Assembly (NCBI RefSeq): GCF_020149765.1
Contig: NZ_CP083808.1
Location: 310,001 to 374,000 of the forward strand
Reading direction: 5' to 3'
Source: Pantoea agglomerans
GTDB taxonomy: Bacteria > Pseudomonadota > Gammaproteobacteria > Enterobacterales > Enterobacteriaceae
DNA length: 64,000 bases
Notes under the pieces: model-generated
The model's input: the letters and a program-made list of their open reading frames with translations, nothing else
Told to the model about the DNA's origin: nothing
Database searches by the model: none
Position numbers and translations under genes: made by a program
In this document: piece after piece, positions 35,186 through 43,025 of the stretch
Numbering within the stretch: position 1 is the first letter of the stretch
Layout of the letters: every line of letters begins with the position of its first letter

Positions 35186-35962
35186 TCAGGCCGCGGCCTG
35201 CTCTGCTCCCAGCAGCGCCAGCACCCGGCTGCGCAGCGCTACCAGCGCCGGATCGTCGCGGCGGCGCGGGTAGGCCTGCTCAACCTCGATCACATCCAGC
35301 ACCCGCGCCGGACGCGAGCTAAACACCACTACACGATTCGCCATAACCAGCGCCTCTTCAACGTCGTGCGTTACCATCAGCGTCGTAAAGTTCTGCTCCT
35401 GCCAGAGATCGACAATCTCCTGCTGCATGCGCAGGCGCGTCAGCGAGTCGAGCTTGCCGAGCGGCTCATCGAGGATCAGCAGGCGCGGATGATTTACCAG
35501 CGCACGCGCCAGCGCGGCGCGCTGCGCCATGCCGCCAGAAAGCTGATGCGGCCAGGCGCGCGCGAACTCTTTCAGCCCGACGCGCTGCAGCATAGCATCG
35601 ATGCGGGCCTGCGCCGCCTGTTTACTCTCGCCGCGAATCTGTAGCCCCAGCCCAACGTTGTCGTATATGGTGCGCCACGGATAGAGCGTCGGATCCTGAA
35701 ACACCACCACGCGTGACGGATGCGGTGCGGTAATGGCGCGCCCCTCTTCCGCCAGCAGCCCGCTGGTGGGTTGCTCCAGACCGGCCAGCAGGCGCAGCAG
35801 CGTCGATTTGCCGCAGCCGGACGGTCCGAGCAGCGCGACAAATTCTCCTGGCCGCACCCGCAGGCTGATATTCTCCAGCACCGGCAAATCACTGCCCTCC
35901 AGCGTAAAGTGGTGGCTGACATTCTCAATTTCGATATTTACCCCTGCTGCTTGCATCGCCAT
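35186..35962 (-). CDS. sulfonate/taurine-type ABC ATPase (module C)
   Basis: This 258-aa ATPase of the SsuB/TauB/NitT class has GPSGCGKST at residues 46-54, an LSGGMAQR signature, LLILDEPLGKLDSLTR and the VTHDVEEA H-loop. I start at the ATG at 35962, which follows GAGGAGAG. It is divergent from the binding protein and permease of the same module across 192 bp; the divergent layout implies co-regulation. It energises import of an organic sulfur or similar anion. Confidence 0.9.
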   Translation of the reverse strand: MAMQAAGVNIEIENVSHHFTLEGSDLPVLENISLRVRPGEFVALLGPSGCGKSTLLRLLAGLEQPTSGLLAEEGRAITAPHPSRVVVFQDPTLYPWRTIYDNVGLGLQIRGESKQAAQARIDAMLQRVGLKEFARAWPHQLSGGMAQRAALARALVNHPRLLILDEPLGKLDSLTRLRMQQEIVDLWQEQNFTTLMVTHDVEEALVMANRVVVFSSRPARVLDVIEVEQAYPRRRDDPALVALRSRVLALLGAEQAAA

Positions 35963-36153
35963 CAAATACTCTCCTCAGTCCGCTTAATAGCTCCATAAAT
36001 AGCACGCGCCTCACGAATGAAATATGCCGATAGCGATAATCGTTTTACCCGATCTTCATAATGAAATATCGCATGAGGTCATGCGGGATTGTTATTTGGC
36101 GGCCTCGAGCCCATGCGTTAATTTCCCGGTAATTCACTACAAGGAATAGCGTT
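35963..36153. promoter_or_regulatory. divergent promoter region of module C
   Basis: This 191-bp AT-rich gap lies between the divergent ATPase and binding-protein genes of one transporter. It must hold promoters for both directions. No regulator site can be assigned with confidence. Confidence 0.5.
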
Positions 36154-37203
36154 ATGGCAATAGATTCATCGTCGATAAGCCGCCGCGCGCTGCTGCGCGG
36201 CCTCGCCACGCTGGGCGCAGGCATCGGGTTAAGTCCGCTGTTTACCGGCTCCGCTCTGGCGGAGGAGAGACCGTTAAAAACTATCAAACTGGCTTGGGGA
36301 CAAACCGCGGTTTGCCAGTCGCCGATCTCCGTGGCGCTGAAGCAGGGATTCTTTAAAAAGTATGGCCTTAACGTCGAGCCGGTGAACTTCAGCGGCCCGA
36401 CCGATGCGCTGCTGCAGGCTATCGCCACCGGTCAGGCGGACGGCGGCATCGGCATGGCGCTGCGCTGGCTTAAGCCGCTGGAGCAGGGTTTCGACGTCGA
36501 TCTGACCGTTGGCACGCACGGCGGCTGTATGCGTCTGCTGACGCCAGAAAACAGCAATATCCGCAGTGTGAAAGACCTGGTGGGCAAATCGGTGGCGGTA
36601 ACCGACCAGGCAAGTCCGATCCGCAACTTCTTCGCGATTCAGCTGGCGAAACAGGGCATCGACCCGGATAAAGCGGTGAACTGGCTGCAGTATCCCGCCG
36701 ATCTGTTCGGCGAAGCGCTGCGCAAAGGGGAAGTACAGGCGCTGGCCACCGACGATCCACAAGGCTGGCTGCTGAAGCAGCAGCACAATCTGGTCGAGGT
36801 CGACAACAATCTGAACGGTGAATATGCCCACCTCACCTGCTGCGTGCTGGGACTGCGCGGCTCGCTGGTGCGCGACGATGCGAAAACCGCCCAGGCGATT
36901 ACCCAGGCGATCGTTGACGCACAGCAGTGGACTGCCGACCACCCGGAGGAAACGGCGAAGATCTTCCAGCCGTTCGTGCCTGGATCGGTGCCGGTCGAGT
37001 CCATCGCTGCGATGCTGAAAGAGCATACCCATAGCCACCACTCCACCGGCGCGCAGCTGCGCGGCGAAGTCGCGACCTACGTTAACGAGCTGAAAAAGAT
37101 CAACGTGATCCGCCCGGACACCGACGCGCAGCAGTTTGCCGCTCACTATGTGCCCGACCTGCTGCCCGATAACGGCCAGCATCACCATATGAAGATGAGT
37201 TAG
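36154..37203 (+). CDS. Tat-exported NMT1/SsuA-like substrate-binding protein (module C)
   Basis: This 349-aa periplasmic binding protein has a twin-arginine signal (SRRALLRGLATLG, cleaved after ALA near residue 35). The fold is of the NMT1/SsuA/TauA type (KQGFFKKYGLNVEPVNFSGPTDALLQAIATGQAD). The C-terminus ends with HHHMKMS, an unusual His/Met tail. Tat export suggests folding or cofactor capture before secretion. AAGGAA precedes the ATG. It is paralogous to the protein at 39341-40402, with a shared GMALRWLK-LEQGFDV and THGGCMRLLT region. Confidence 0.89.
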   Translation: MAIDSSSISRRALLRGLATLGAGIGLSPLFTGSALAEERPLKTIKLAWGQTAVCQSPISVALKQGFFKKYGLNVEPVNFSGPTDALLQAIATGQADGGIGMALRWLKPLEQGFDVDLTVGTHGGCMRLLTPENSNIRSVKDLVGKSVAVTDQASPIRNFFAIQLAKQGIDPDKAVNWLQYPADLFGEALRKGEVQALATDDPQGWLLKQQHNLVEVDNNLNGEYAHLTCCVLGLRGSLVRDDAKTAQAITQAIVDAQQWTADHPEETAKIFQPFVPGSVPVESIAAMLKEHTHSHHSTGAQLRGEVATYVNELKKINVIRPDTDAQQFAAHYVPDLLPDNGQHHHMKMS

Positions 37204-37213
37204 GGAGAGCCGC

Positions 37214-38218
37214 ATGGCCACAAATATTCTGACGTTGCGCCGCCGCGCCGAGTCGCGCCGACTTGAACCGGCGCTGTGGGGCGCGCTGCTGGCCTGGTGG
37301 GCGCTGGTGGCGCTGATGGTGGCGCTGCCGGATAAACCGCAGGGCTTCGCCGCACCGCGCTTCGTCAACGAGACGCACGAGCTGTTTATCGCGCTGGCGA
37401 CGCTGCTATCGGCGCTGGTGCTCACCGCCAGCGCCACGCCCGCGCTAAAGGCCTGGCAGCCGCTGAAGCGCAGCGGGCGCTGGCTGATTGCGCTGGCGCT
37501 ATTGACTGGCGTGTGGGAATACGTCACCGCCAAGCTGGCACTGCTGCCCGCGCCCTTCTTCGCGCCGCCGCGCGCGCTGATTGAAGCCTACGCCACCGAC
37601 TGGCCGCGCCTGCTCGACAGCGTGCTGAATTCGCTGCGCCTGCTGGCGTTCGGCTTTCTCTATGGCAGCGTCGTCGGCTTCGTCACCGGCGTCGCTATCG
37701 GCTGGTCGCGCGGGCTGGGCTACTGGGTACATCCAGTTTTGCGCTTTCTCGGCCCGGTTCCCTCTACCGCGCTGCTGCCCTTGTCGCTCTACTTTTTCCC
37801 CTCAAGCTTCGCCGCCGCCGTGTTTCTGATTGCGCTGGCGACCTGGTTCCCGGTTACGGTGCTTACCTGGTCGGGCGTCGCCAGCGTCGACAGCCGCTAT
37901 TACGACGTGGCCCGCACCCTGGGCGCAAAGCCGCTGTTCCTGGTGCTGCGCGTCGCGGTTCCCGCCTCGCTGCCGCATCTGTTTGTGGGGCTGTTTATGG
38001 GCCTGGGCGCCTCTTTTTCGGTGCTGGTGGCGGCGGAGATGATGGGCGTCAAATCGGGGCTGGGCTGGTATTTGCAGTGGGCGCAGGGCTGGGCAGCTTA
38101 CGCCAATATGTATGCCGCGCTTATCGTGATGGCGGTGCTGTTCTCGTCGCTGATCACCCTGCTGTTTATCGTTCGTGACCGCACGCTCGCCTGGCAGCGC
38201 AACGCGGTGAAATGGTAA
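37214..38218 (+). CDS. sulfonate/taurine-type ABC permease (module C)
   Basis: This 334-aa permease has hydrophobic segments at residues 20-40, 58-75 and 95-110, then the SsuC/TauC core with the coupling loop YDVARTLGAKPLFLVLRVAVPASLPHL near 225-250. It starts 10 bp after the binding-protein gene and overlaps the upstream edge of the next frame. It makes the membrane channel of the module C importer. Confidence 0.9.
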   Translation: MATNILTLRRRAESRRLEPALWGALLAWWALVALMVALPDKPQGFAAPRFVNETHELFIALATLLSALVLTASATPALKAWQPLKRSGRWLIALALLTGVWEYVTAKLALLPAPFFAPPRALIEAYATDWPRLLDSVLNSLRLLAFGFLYGSVVGFVTGVAIGWSRGLGYWVHPVLRFLGPVPSTALLPLSLYFFPSSFAAAVFLIALATWFPVTVLTWSGVASVDSRYYDVARTLGAKPLFLVLRVAVPASLPHLFVGLFMGLGASFSVLVAAEMMGVKSGLGWYLQWAQGWAAYANMYAALIVMAVLFSSLITLLFIVRDRTLAWQRNAVKW

Positions 38219-38241
38219 TACTTTCTCAAGAGGAGTCGCCT

Positions 38242-39288
38242 GTGGCTGCATCTGTCTATAACTCTGTAACCGAACTGATTGGACAAACGCCGCTGCTGCG
38301 CCTGTCGCGATTCAGCGAGCGTCACGGCGTGCGCGCCGAACTGCTCGGCAAGCTGGAACTCTTTAACCCTAACCACAGCGTTAAGGATCGCATCGCGCTG
38401 GCGATGATTGAACAAGCGGAGCGCGACGGCTTCATTAAGCCAGGCGACACTCTCGCCGAAACCACCAGCGGCAATACCGGCATCGGCGTCGCCTCCATCG
38501 CCGCAGCCAAAGGCTACCGCTTTCGCGTCTATATCAACGATTTCGTCAGCATCGAGCGCAGCAAGATTATTCAGGCCTACGGCGCCGAGGTGGTGCCTTT
38601 CAGCACCGTGCCGGGCTTCGCCGACTTTTATGAGGCCAGCGACGGTGACTTTGTCGCCGCCACGCGCTGGCTGGTAGCGCAGGTAAGCGAAGCCGAGCCG
38701 GGCGTGCATTTTCTGCAGCAGCTTCAGAATCCGGCCAACCCGCGCGCACACGAGCTAACCACCGGCCCGGAAATCTGGCGCGATACCCAGGGCAAGCTGG
38801 ATATTTTTGTCGCCTCGGTGGGCACCGGCGGCACGCTTTCCGGCATCGGGCGCTATCTGAAGGCGCAGGATCCCGCCATTCAGGTGATCGCTGTCGAGCC
38901 GGGCATCGGCTCGCAGCCAGGCCCGCAGCGTCCGGAACCGCTGGAGATCACCGGCGTTCACGCCTTCAGCGGCCAGCCGCCGGAGCGCATTCCGCCTAAC
39001 CTTGATCCGCAGGTTTATGACGACGCGATCGCAGTGGAAACCTGGCAGGCGTATCAGGCCGCGCGTCAGTTCGCGCTGGCGGAGGGCATCCTGGTGGGGG
39101 ATTCATCAGGCGCGGTGCTGTTTGCCGCCCAGCAGCTGGCGGCGCGGCCGGAGAATCAGGGCAAGCGTATCGTTCTGCTGCTGGCCGACGGCGGTGCCAA
39201 CTATCTCAGCACGCGGCTGTTTAATCACGATCAGCCGGTAGAAAGCCTGAAAGAGGCAACGGCGGTGCAGACGTCGCAGCAGCTGTAA
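38242..39288 (+). CDS. cysteine-synthase-like PLP enzyme (CysK/CBS family, module C)
   Basis: This 348-aa fold-type II PLP enzyme has NHSVKDR with the Schiff-base Lys, ETTSGNTGIG (substrate/phosphate loop) and GTGGTLSGIGRY. I prefer the GTG at 38242 behind AAGAGGAG; an ATG at 38212 overlaps the permease. CysK-family members make or exchange thio-amino acids, or in some cases break beta-substituted cysteines. Placed last in a transporter operon, it may use sulfide or sulfite released by the monooxygenases, or process an imported S-amino acid. It is distinct from housekeeping CysK. Confidence 0.88.
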   Translation: MAASVYNSVTELIGQTPLLRLSRFSERHGVRAELLGKLELFNPNHSVKDRIALAMIEQAERDGFIKPGDTLAETTSGNTGIGVASIAAAKGYRFRVYINDFVSIERSKIIQAYGAEVVPFSTVPGFADFYEASDGDFVAATRWLVAQVSEAEPGVHFLQQLQNPANPRAHELTTGPEIWRDTQGKLDIFVASVGTGGTLSGIGRYLKAQDPAIQVIAVEPGIGSQPGPQRPEPLEITGVHAFSGQPPERIPPNLDPQVYDDAIAVETWQAYQAARQFALAEGILVGDSSGAVLFAAQQLAARPENQGKRIVLLLADGGANYLSTRLFNHDQPVESLKEATAVQTSQQL

Positions 39289-39317
39289 GGCGGGTGGTCA
39301 GAGACGAAGAGGTAAAA

Positions 39318-39342
39318 CGGCAGCCTGGGGCTGCCGTTTTTT
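39318..39342. terminator. bidirectional Rho-independent terminator
   Basis: Stem CGGCAGCC / GGCTGCCG with a three-base loop is flanked by AAAA on the left and TTTTTT on the right. It serves the plus-strand cysK-like gene and, reversed, the minus-strand binding-protein gene that ends at 39341. Confidence 0.9.
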
Positions 39343-40402
39343 ATGATGCCAGTACGTCAGAGGTAATGCCTTTCGCAAACAGCAGCGAATCCGTTTCCGG
39401 ACGCAGCACATTAATTGCCTTCAGATCGCGTGCGTAAATATCAATCTCTTTCACAAAAGCGTCGCCCACCGAATAGTGGCCGTGGGTATGGGTTTTCAGT
39501 ACGCTGGCAATCTCCTCGGGACGGGTATTCAGCGCCTTGCTGTTAAAGGCCTGGGCGATAACCTCAGGATGCTGTGCGGCGTAGGCGTGGGCCTGCAAAA
39601 TCGCATGAGTCATCGCCGCCGCCACGTCAGGCCGATCGCGGATGAGGCTACCGCGTGTGCCGATGACGCAGCAGCTCAGCCTGGCATAGGCATCGCTGAG
39701 ATTGGTGGCGACCTCCCGGTAGCCCGGCTGCTGCGTCAGACGCCACATCACCGGATCCGAGCCGCTCGCCGCCTGGATCTCCCCTTTTTGCAGCACCATC
39801 GGCAGTAAATCCTGCGGAAAGACGCGCCAGTCAACCTCGGTATTGGGATCGACGCCGTGACGCTTGAGCAGCAGCGAGAAGAAGTTCTTATCCGCACCCG
39901 CCATATCGGTAACGCCGATAGTCTTGCCTTTCAGCGCCTGCAGCGAGGTCGGCCCGTCGTCGCGCGTCAGCAGCCGCATACAGCCGCCGTGCGTACCCGC
40001 CGTCAGCTTAACGTCGAAGCCCTGCTCCAGCGCCTTAAGCCAGCGCAGCGCCATACCCACCGCCGCTTCCGCCTTGCCAGTGGCTATCGACTCCAGCAGC
40101 AGCTCGGTGGAGTTGCCGAAGTTGACGAACTCAACCTCCAGGTTGTGCGCTTTAAAGAACTGATGCTGATCCGCCACGACCACCGGCGCCAGGCAGATGG
40201 CGTTGAGGTTGACCGCCAGACGGACCGGCGTCGGCTGCGCCAGCGCCCATTTGCCCGCGCCGCCCTGCAGCAGATCCGGCGACATAGCCATACCGGGCAT
40301 GGCGTCATGCGCCCAGAGCGGTGGCGAAAAGGCGCTGGCGGCAAGCGCAGCGGCGGAATAATGCAAAAATTGCCGACGTGATAAAACGCTATTTACTGGC
40401 AT
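39341..40402 (-). CDS. Tat-exported NMT1/SsuA-like substrate-binding protein (stand-alone)
   Basis: This 353-aa binding protein has a Tat signal (SRRQFLHYSAAAL) and cleavage near LWA. I start at the ATG at 40402 after GGGGG. The mature N-terminus is Met/His-rich (HDAMPGMAMSPD). The core matches the module C binding protein, sharing SIATGKAEAAVGMALRWLK and THGGCMRLLT. It lacks its own permease or ATPase, so it probably feeds the transporter at 35186-38218 with a second substrate. Divergent from the flavoenzyme gene at 40604. Confidence 0.89.
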   Translation of the reverse strand: MPVNSVLSRRQFLHYSAAALAASAFSPPLWAHDAMPGMAMSPDLLQGGAGKWALAQPTPVRLAVNLNAICLAPVVVADQHQFFKAHNLEVEFVNFGNSTELLLESIATGKAEAAVGMALRWLKALEQGFDVKLTAGTHGGCMRLLTRDDGPTSLQALKGKTIGVTDMAGADKNFFSLLLKRHGVDPNTEVDWRVFPQDLLPMVLQKGEIQAASGSDPVMWRLTQQPGYREVATNLSDAYARLSCCVIGTRGSLIRDRPDVAAAMTHAILQAHAYAAQHPEVIAQAFNSKALNTRPEEIASVLKTHTHGHYSVGDAFVKEIDIYARDLKAINVLRPETDSLLFAKGITSDVLAS

Positions 40403-40603
40403 AGCTGTACCCCCGAATAAAATAATCTTTCCCGGAAATGAAATAACAAATAAACAGAGCAACGAAGGCAGAGTAATGGGAAACAGGCGGGGCAACCAGC
40501 CTGTAAATTATGCCGATTCCGCATGTGGTTATCCGCTTTAATGCTTTTACATCGCCGGGAGAAAAATAAAGAATCGAAACATTCTCTAAATAACTGAGGC
40601 AAG

Positions 40604-41749
40604 ATGATGGCGCTTAGCGAATATCTCGACGAGCTGCTGCCGGTGATTAGCCAGACGCTGGCAAGCAGCGCGGCAGAGGTGGACAGACAAGGCGCGTTTC
40701 CCACGGCAAATTTCGCCCTGCTGCGCCAGCACGGCCTGCTGAGTTTTGCACTGCCGGCGTCGGCGGGCGGCGGTGGCGCGAGCCTGGCGCAGTGCCGCGC
40801 GGTGATTGCAGCAGTGGCGCAGGGGGAACCCTCTACCGCGCTGATTTTGATTATGCAGTACCTCAACGCCCGCCGGCTAGGCGACGACTCCAGCTGGCCC
40901 GCCAGCGTGCGCCGCCAGGTGGCGCAGAGCATCGTGCAGCAAGGGGCGTTAATCAACGCACTACGCGTCGAGCCGGAGCTTGGCACCCCGGCGCGCGGCG
41001 GCCTGCCCGCCACCACGGCGCGACGCAGCGCGGACGGCTGGCGCATCAGCGGCGAGAAAATCTACTCTACCGGCAGCGTCGGGCTGAGCTGGTTTCTGGT
41101 CTGGGGCCGCAGCGACGACGCAGATCCGCTGGCAGGTGCCTGGCTGGTGCCCGCTTCCGCGCCCGGCATCCGCATTGAAGAGGAGTGGGATCACCTGGGC
41201 ATGCGCGCCACCTGCAGCCACCGCGTGGTGCTGGAGGAGGTCTGGGTGCCGCTGGAAAATGCGGTTAACGTCAGCCGCTGGAGCGCGCCGCGCCCCGGCC
41301 TCAGCGACGAAGAGAGCCTGTGGATGGCGGTGCTGCTGGGCAGCCTGTATGACGCGATCGCGCGCGCGGCGCAGCATGAATTTATCCGCTTTCTGCAGCA
41401 GCGCGTTCCTGCCAACCTGGGCCAGCCGCTGGCGAGCCTGCCGCGCCTCCAGGAGCTGACGGGACGCATCGAAACCCTGCTCTTTACCAGCCGTACCCTG
41501 CTCGACAGCGCGGCGGCGGGAGCGATCGCCACATCCGACGCGGCGAAAGTGAAACAGGTCACTATCGACAACGCCATTCGCAGCGTGCAGCTAATGGTCG
41601 AGCATATCGGCAATCACGCGCTGACGCGTACCAGCCCGCTCGAACGTCACCTGCGCAACGTGCTGTGCGGCCGGATTCATACGCCGCAGGACGATGCTGT
41701 TTTCACCGCCGCCGGCAAAGCGGCCCTTTTATTCGACAGGAGTAGATGA
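40604..41749 (+). CDS. acyl-CoA-dehydrogenase-like flavoenzyme (SfnB/DszC type)
   Basis: This 381-aa protein has the acyl-CoA dehydrogenase fold: helical N-terminal domain, a beta middle domain (GWRISGEKIYSTGSVGLSWFLVWG) and a helical C-terminus with FAD/FMN contacts (MVEHIGNHALTRTSPLERHLRNV). In sulfur clusters, homologues such as DszC and SfnB are flavin-dependent oxygenases rather than dehydrogenases. The usual catalytic Glu of true acyl-CoA dehydrogenases is not evident. GAGG precedes the ATG pair. It overlaps the SsuD-like gene by four bases. Confidence 0.86.
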   Translation: MMALSEYLDELLPVISQTLASSAAEVDRQGAFPTANFALLRQHGLLSFALPASAGGGGASLAQCRAVIAAVAQGEPSTALILIMQYLNARRLGDDSSWPASVRRQVAQSIVQQGALINALRVEPELGTPARGGLPATTARRSADGWRISGEKIYSTGSVGLSWFLVWGRSDDADPLAGAWLVPASAPGIRIEEEWDHLGMRATCSHRVVLEEVWVPLENAVNVSRWSAPRPGLSDEESLWMAVLLGSLYDAIARAAQHEFIRFLQQRVPANLGQPLASLPRLQELTGRIETLLFTSRTLLDSAAAGAIATSDAAKVKQVTIDNAIRSVQLMVEHIGNHALTRTSPLERHLRNVLCGRIHTPQDDAVFTAAGKAALLFDRSR

Positions 41750-42834
41750 TGACGCTGGAGTTTATTGGCCTGGTCGGCGCGCACGAAGCAAGCGAGTCCG
41801 ATGCTGGCAACGGTCAGGTGGTGGATCTCCCCTTTATCAAAGCCTTTGCCCAGACGCAGGAGTATGCGGGTTTTGACAAAGTGCTGCTGGCGGTCAACAC
41901 CCGCGCGCCGGATTCGATGATTATCGCCAGCTACGTGGCGGCGCTCACCGACAAGCTCGGCCTGCTGGTGGCACATCGGCCCGGTTTTCAGGCCCCGACC
42001 TTTGCGGCGCGCCAGTTCGCCACTCTGGATCGGCTCAGCCAGGGGCGCGCGGCGATTAATGTCATCACCGGCGGCGACAGCGGCGATCTGCAGCGCGACG
42101 GCGACTTTCTCGATAAGGAGAGCCGCTATGCGCGCAGCGGCGAATATCTGGAGATTATGAAGCGGGTCTGGGCGTCACCACAGCCGTTCAGCTTTGAAGG
42201 GGATTTTTACCAGGTACGGGATAACTTTACCGAGGTGAAGCCATATCTTAAACCGCGCGTGCCGATCTATTTTTCCGGCGCGTCGCAGGCGGCGGTGGAG
42301 ATTGCCGCGCAACATGCCGACGTCTATATGATGTGGGGCGAGCCGCTTGAGCAGGTCAAAGAGCGTATCGCCGAGGTGCGGGCCGCGGCGAAGCGGTATG
42401 GTCGCGAAGATCGTATCCGCTTCAGCCTGTCGCTGCGTCCGGTGCTGGGCGCGACCGACGAAGAGGCCTGGCAGCGCGCCGATCGGCTGCTTGCGCAGGC
42501 GCAGGCAACCCTCGGCGGAAAGGCGATTCAGCCCGACAGCAATACCGGCTCGCAGCGGCTGTATCAGCTGGCGACGGCGCGCAAGGTCTATGACAGCTGT
42601 CTGTGGACCGGCATTGCTGCCCTTTCCGGCGCGGCGGGCAACTCCACCTCGCTGGTGGGCGCGCCGGAAACGGTGGCGGAGGCGGCGCTGGAATATTACA
42701 AGCTCGGCATCACCACCTTTCTGTTCCGCGGTTTCGACCAGCTGCGCGATGCGGCGGATTACGGGCGTCTGCTGCTGCCGAAGATCCGCGAACGCGCAGC
42801 GGCCTATGACGCGGCGCAGACGACAGCGGCGTAG
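41746..42834 (+). CDS. SsuD-like LLM-class sulfonate monooxygenase
   Basis: This 362-aa luciferase-like enzyme is close to alkanesulfonate monooxygenase SsuD: AYVAALTDKLGLLVAHRPGFQAPTFAARQFATLD, RAAINVITGG and YFSGASQAAVEIAAQHADVYMMWGEP. SsuD cleaves C-S bonds of sulfonates with FMNH2 and O2, releasing sulfite. Coupled by ATGA to the acyl-CoA-dehydrogenase-like gene, the pair resembles two-step desulfurising oxygenases. The flavin reductase partner (SsuE) is not in the window. Confidence 0.9.
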   Translation: MMTLEFIGLVGAHEASESDAGNGQVVDLPFIKAFAQTQEYAGFDKVLLAVNTRAPDSMIIASYVAALTDKLGLLVAHRPGFQAPTFAARQFATLDRLSQGRAAINVITGGDSGDLQRDGDFLDKESRYARSGEYLEIMKRVWASPQPFSFEGDFYQVRDNFTEVKPYLKPRVPIYFSGASQAAVEIAAQHADVYMMWGEPLEQVKERIAEVRAAAKRYGREDRIRFSLSLRPVLGATDEEAWQRADRLLAQAQATLGGKAIQPDSNTGSQRLYQLATARKVYDSCLWTGIAALSGAAGNSTSLVGAPETVAEAALEYYKLGITTFLFRGFDQLRDAADYGRLLLPKIRERAAAYDAAQTTAA

Positions 42835-42844
42835 CGCCTTGCGG

Positions 42845-42868
42845 GGGCCGCTTTAAGCGGCCCTTTTT
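42845..42868 (+). terminator. Rho-independent terminator after module C
   Basis: GGGCCGCTT-T-AAGCGGCCC followed by TTTTT, 11 bp after the SsuD-like stop codon. A clean hairpin plus U-tract. Confidence 0.92.
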
Positions 42869-42973
42869 ATCTCCGCCCAGTGTCACTCATATTTAAACCG
42901 CTATATTAAACGCCACGACTAATTCGCCTCTCGGCTCAAACGCTGTGGCGATGGCGCGTCTTATAAGCAAACA

Positions 42974-43003
42974 CGGCGGGTACAGCCCAAAGCTGACCCG
43001 CCG
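42974..43003 (-). terminator. hairpin downstream of fhuE (probable terminator)
   Basis: CGGCGGGT/ACCCGCCG arms with an inner CAGC/GCTG stem form a strong hairpin 23 bp after the fhuE stop. The trailing sequence on the minus strand (GTGTTTGC) is only weakly U-rich, so termination efficiency is uncertain. Confidence 0.6.
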
Positions 43004-43025
43004 ATGTTTTATTCACACCATCCCA

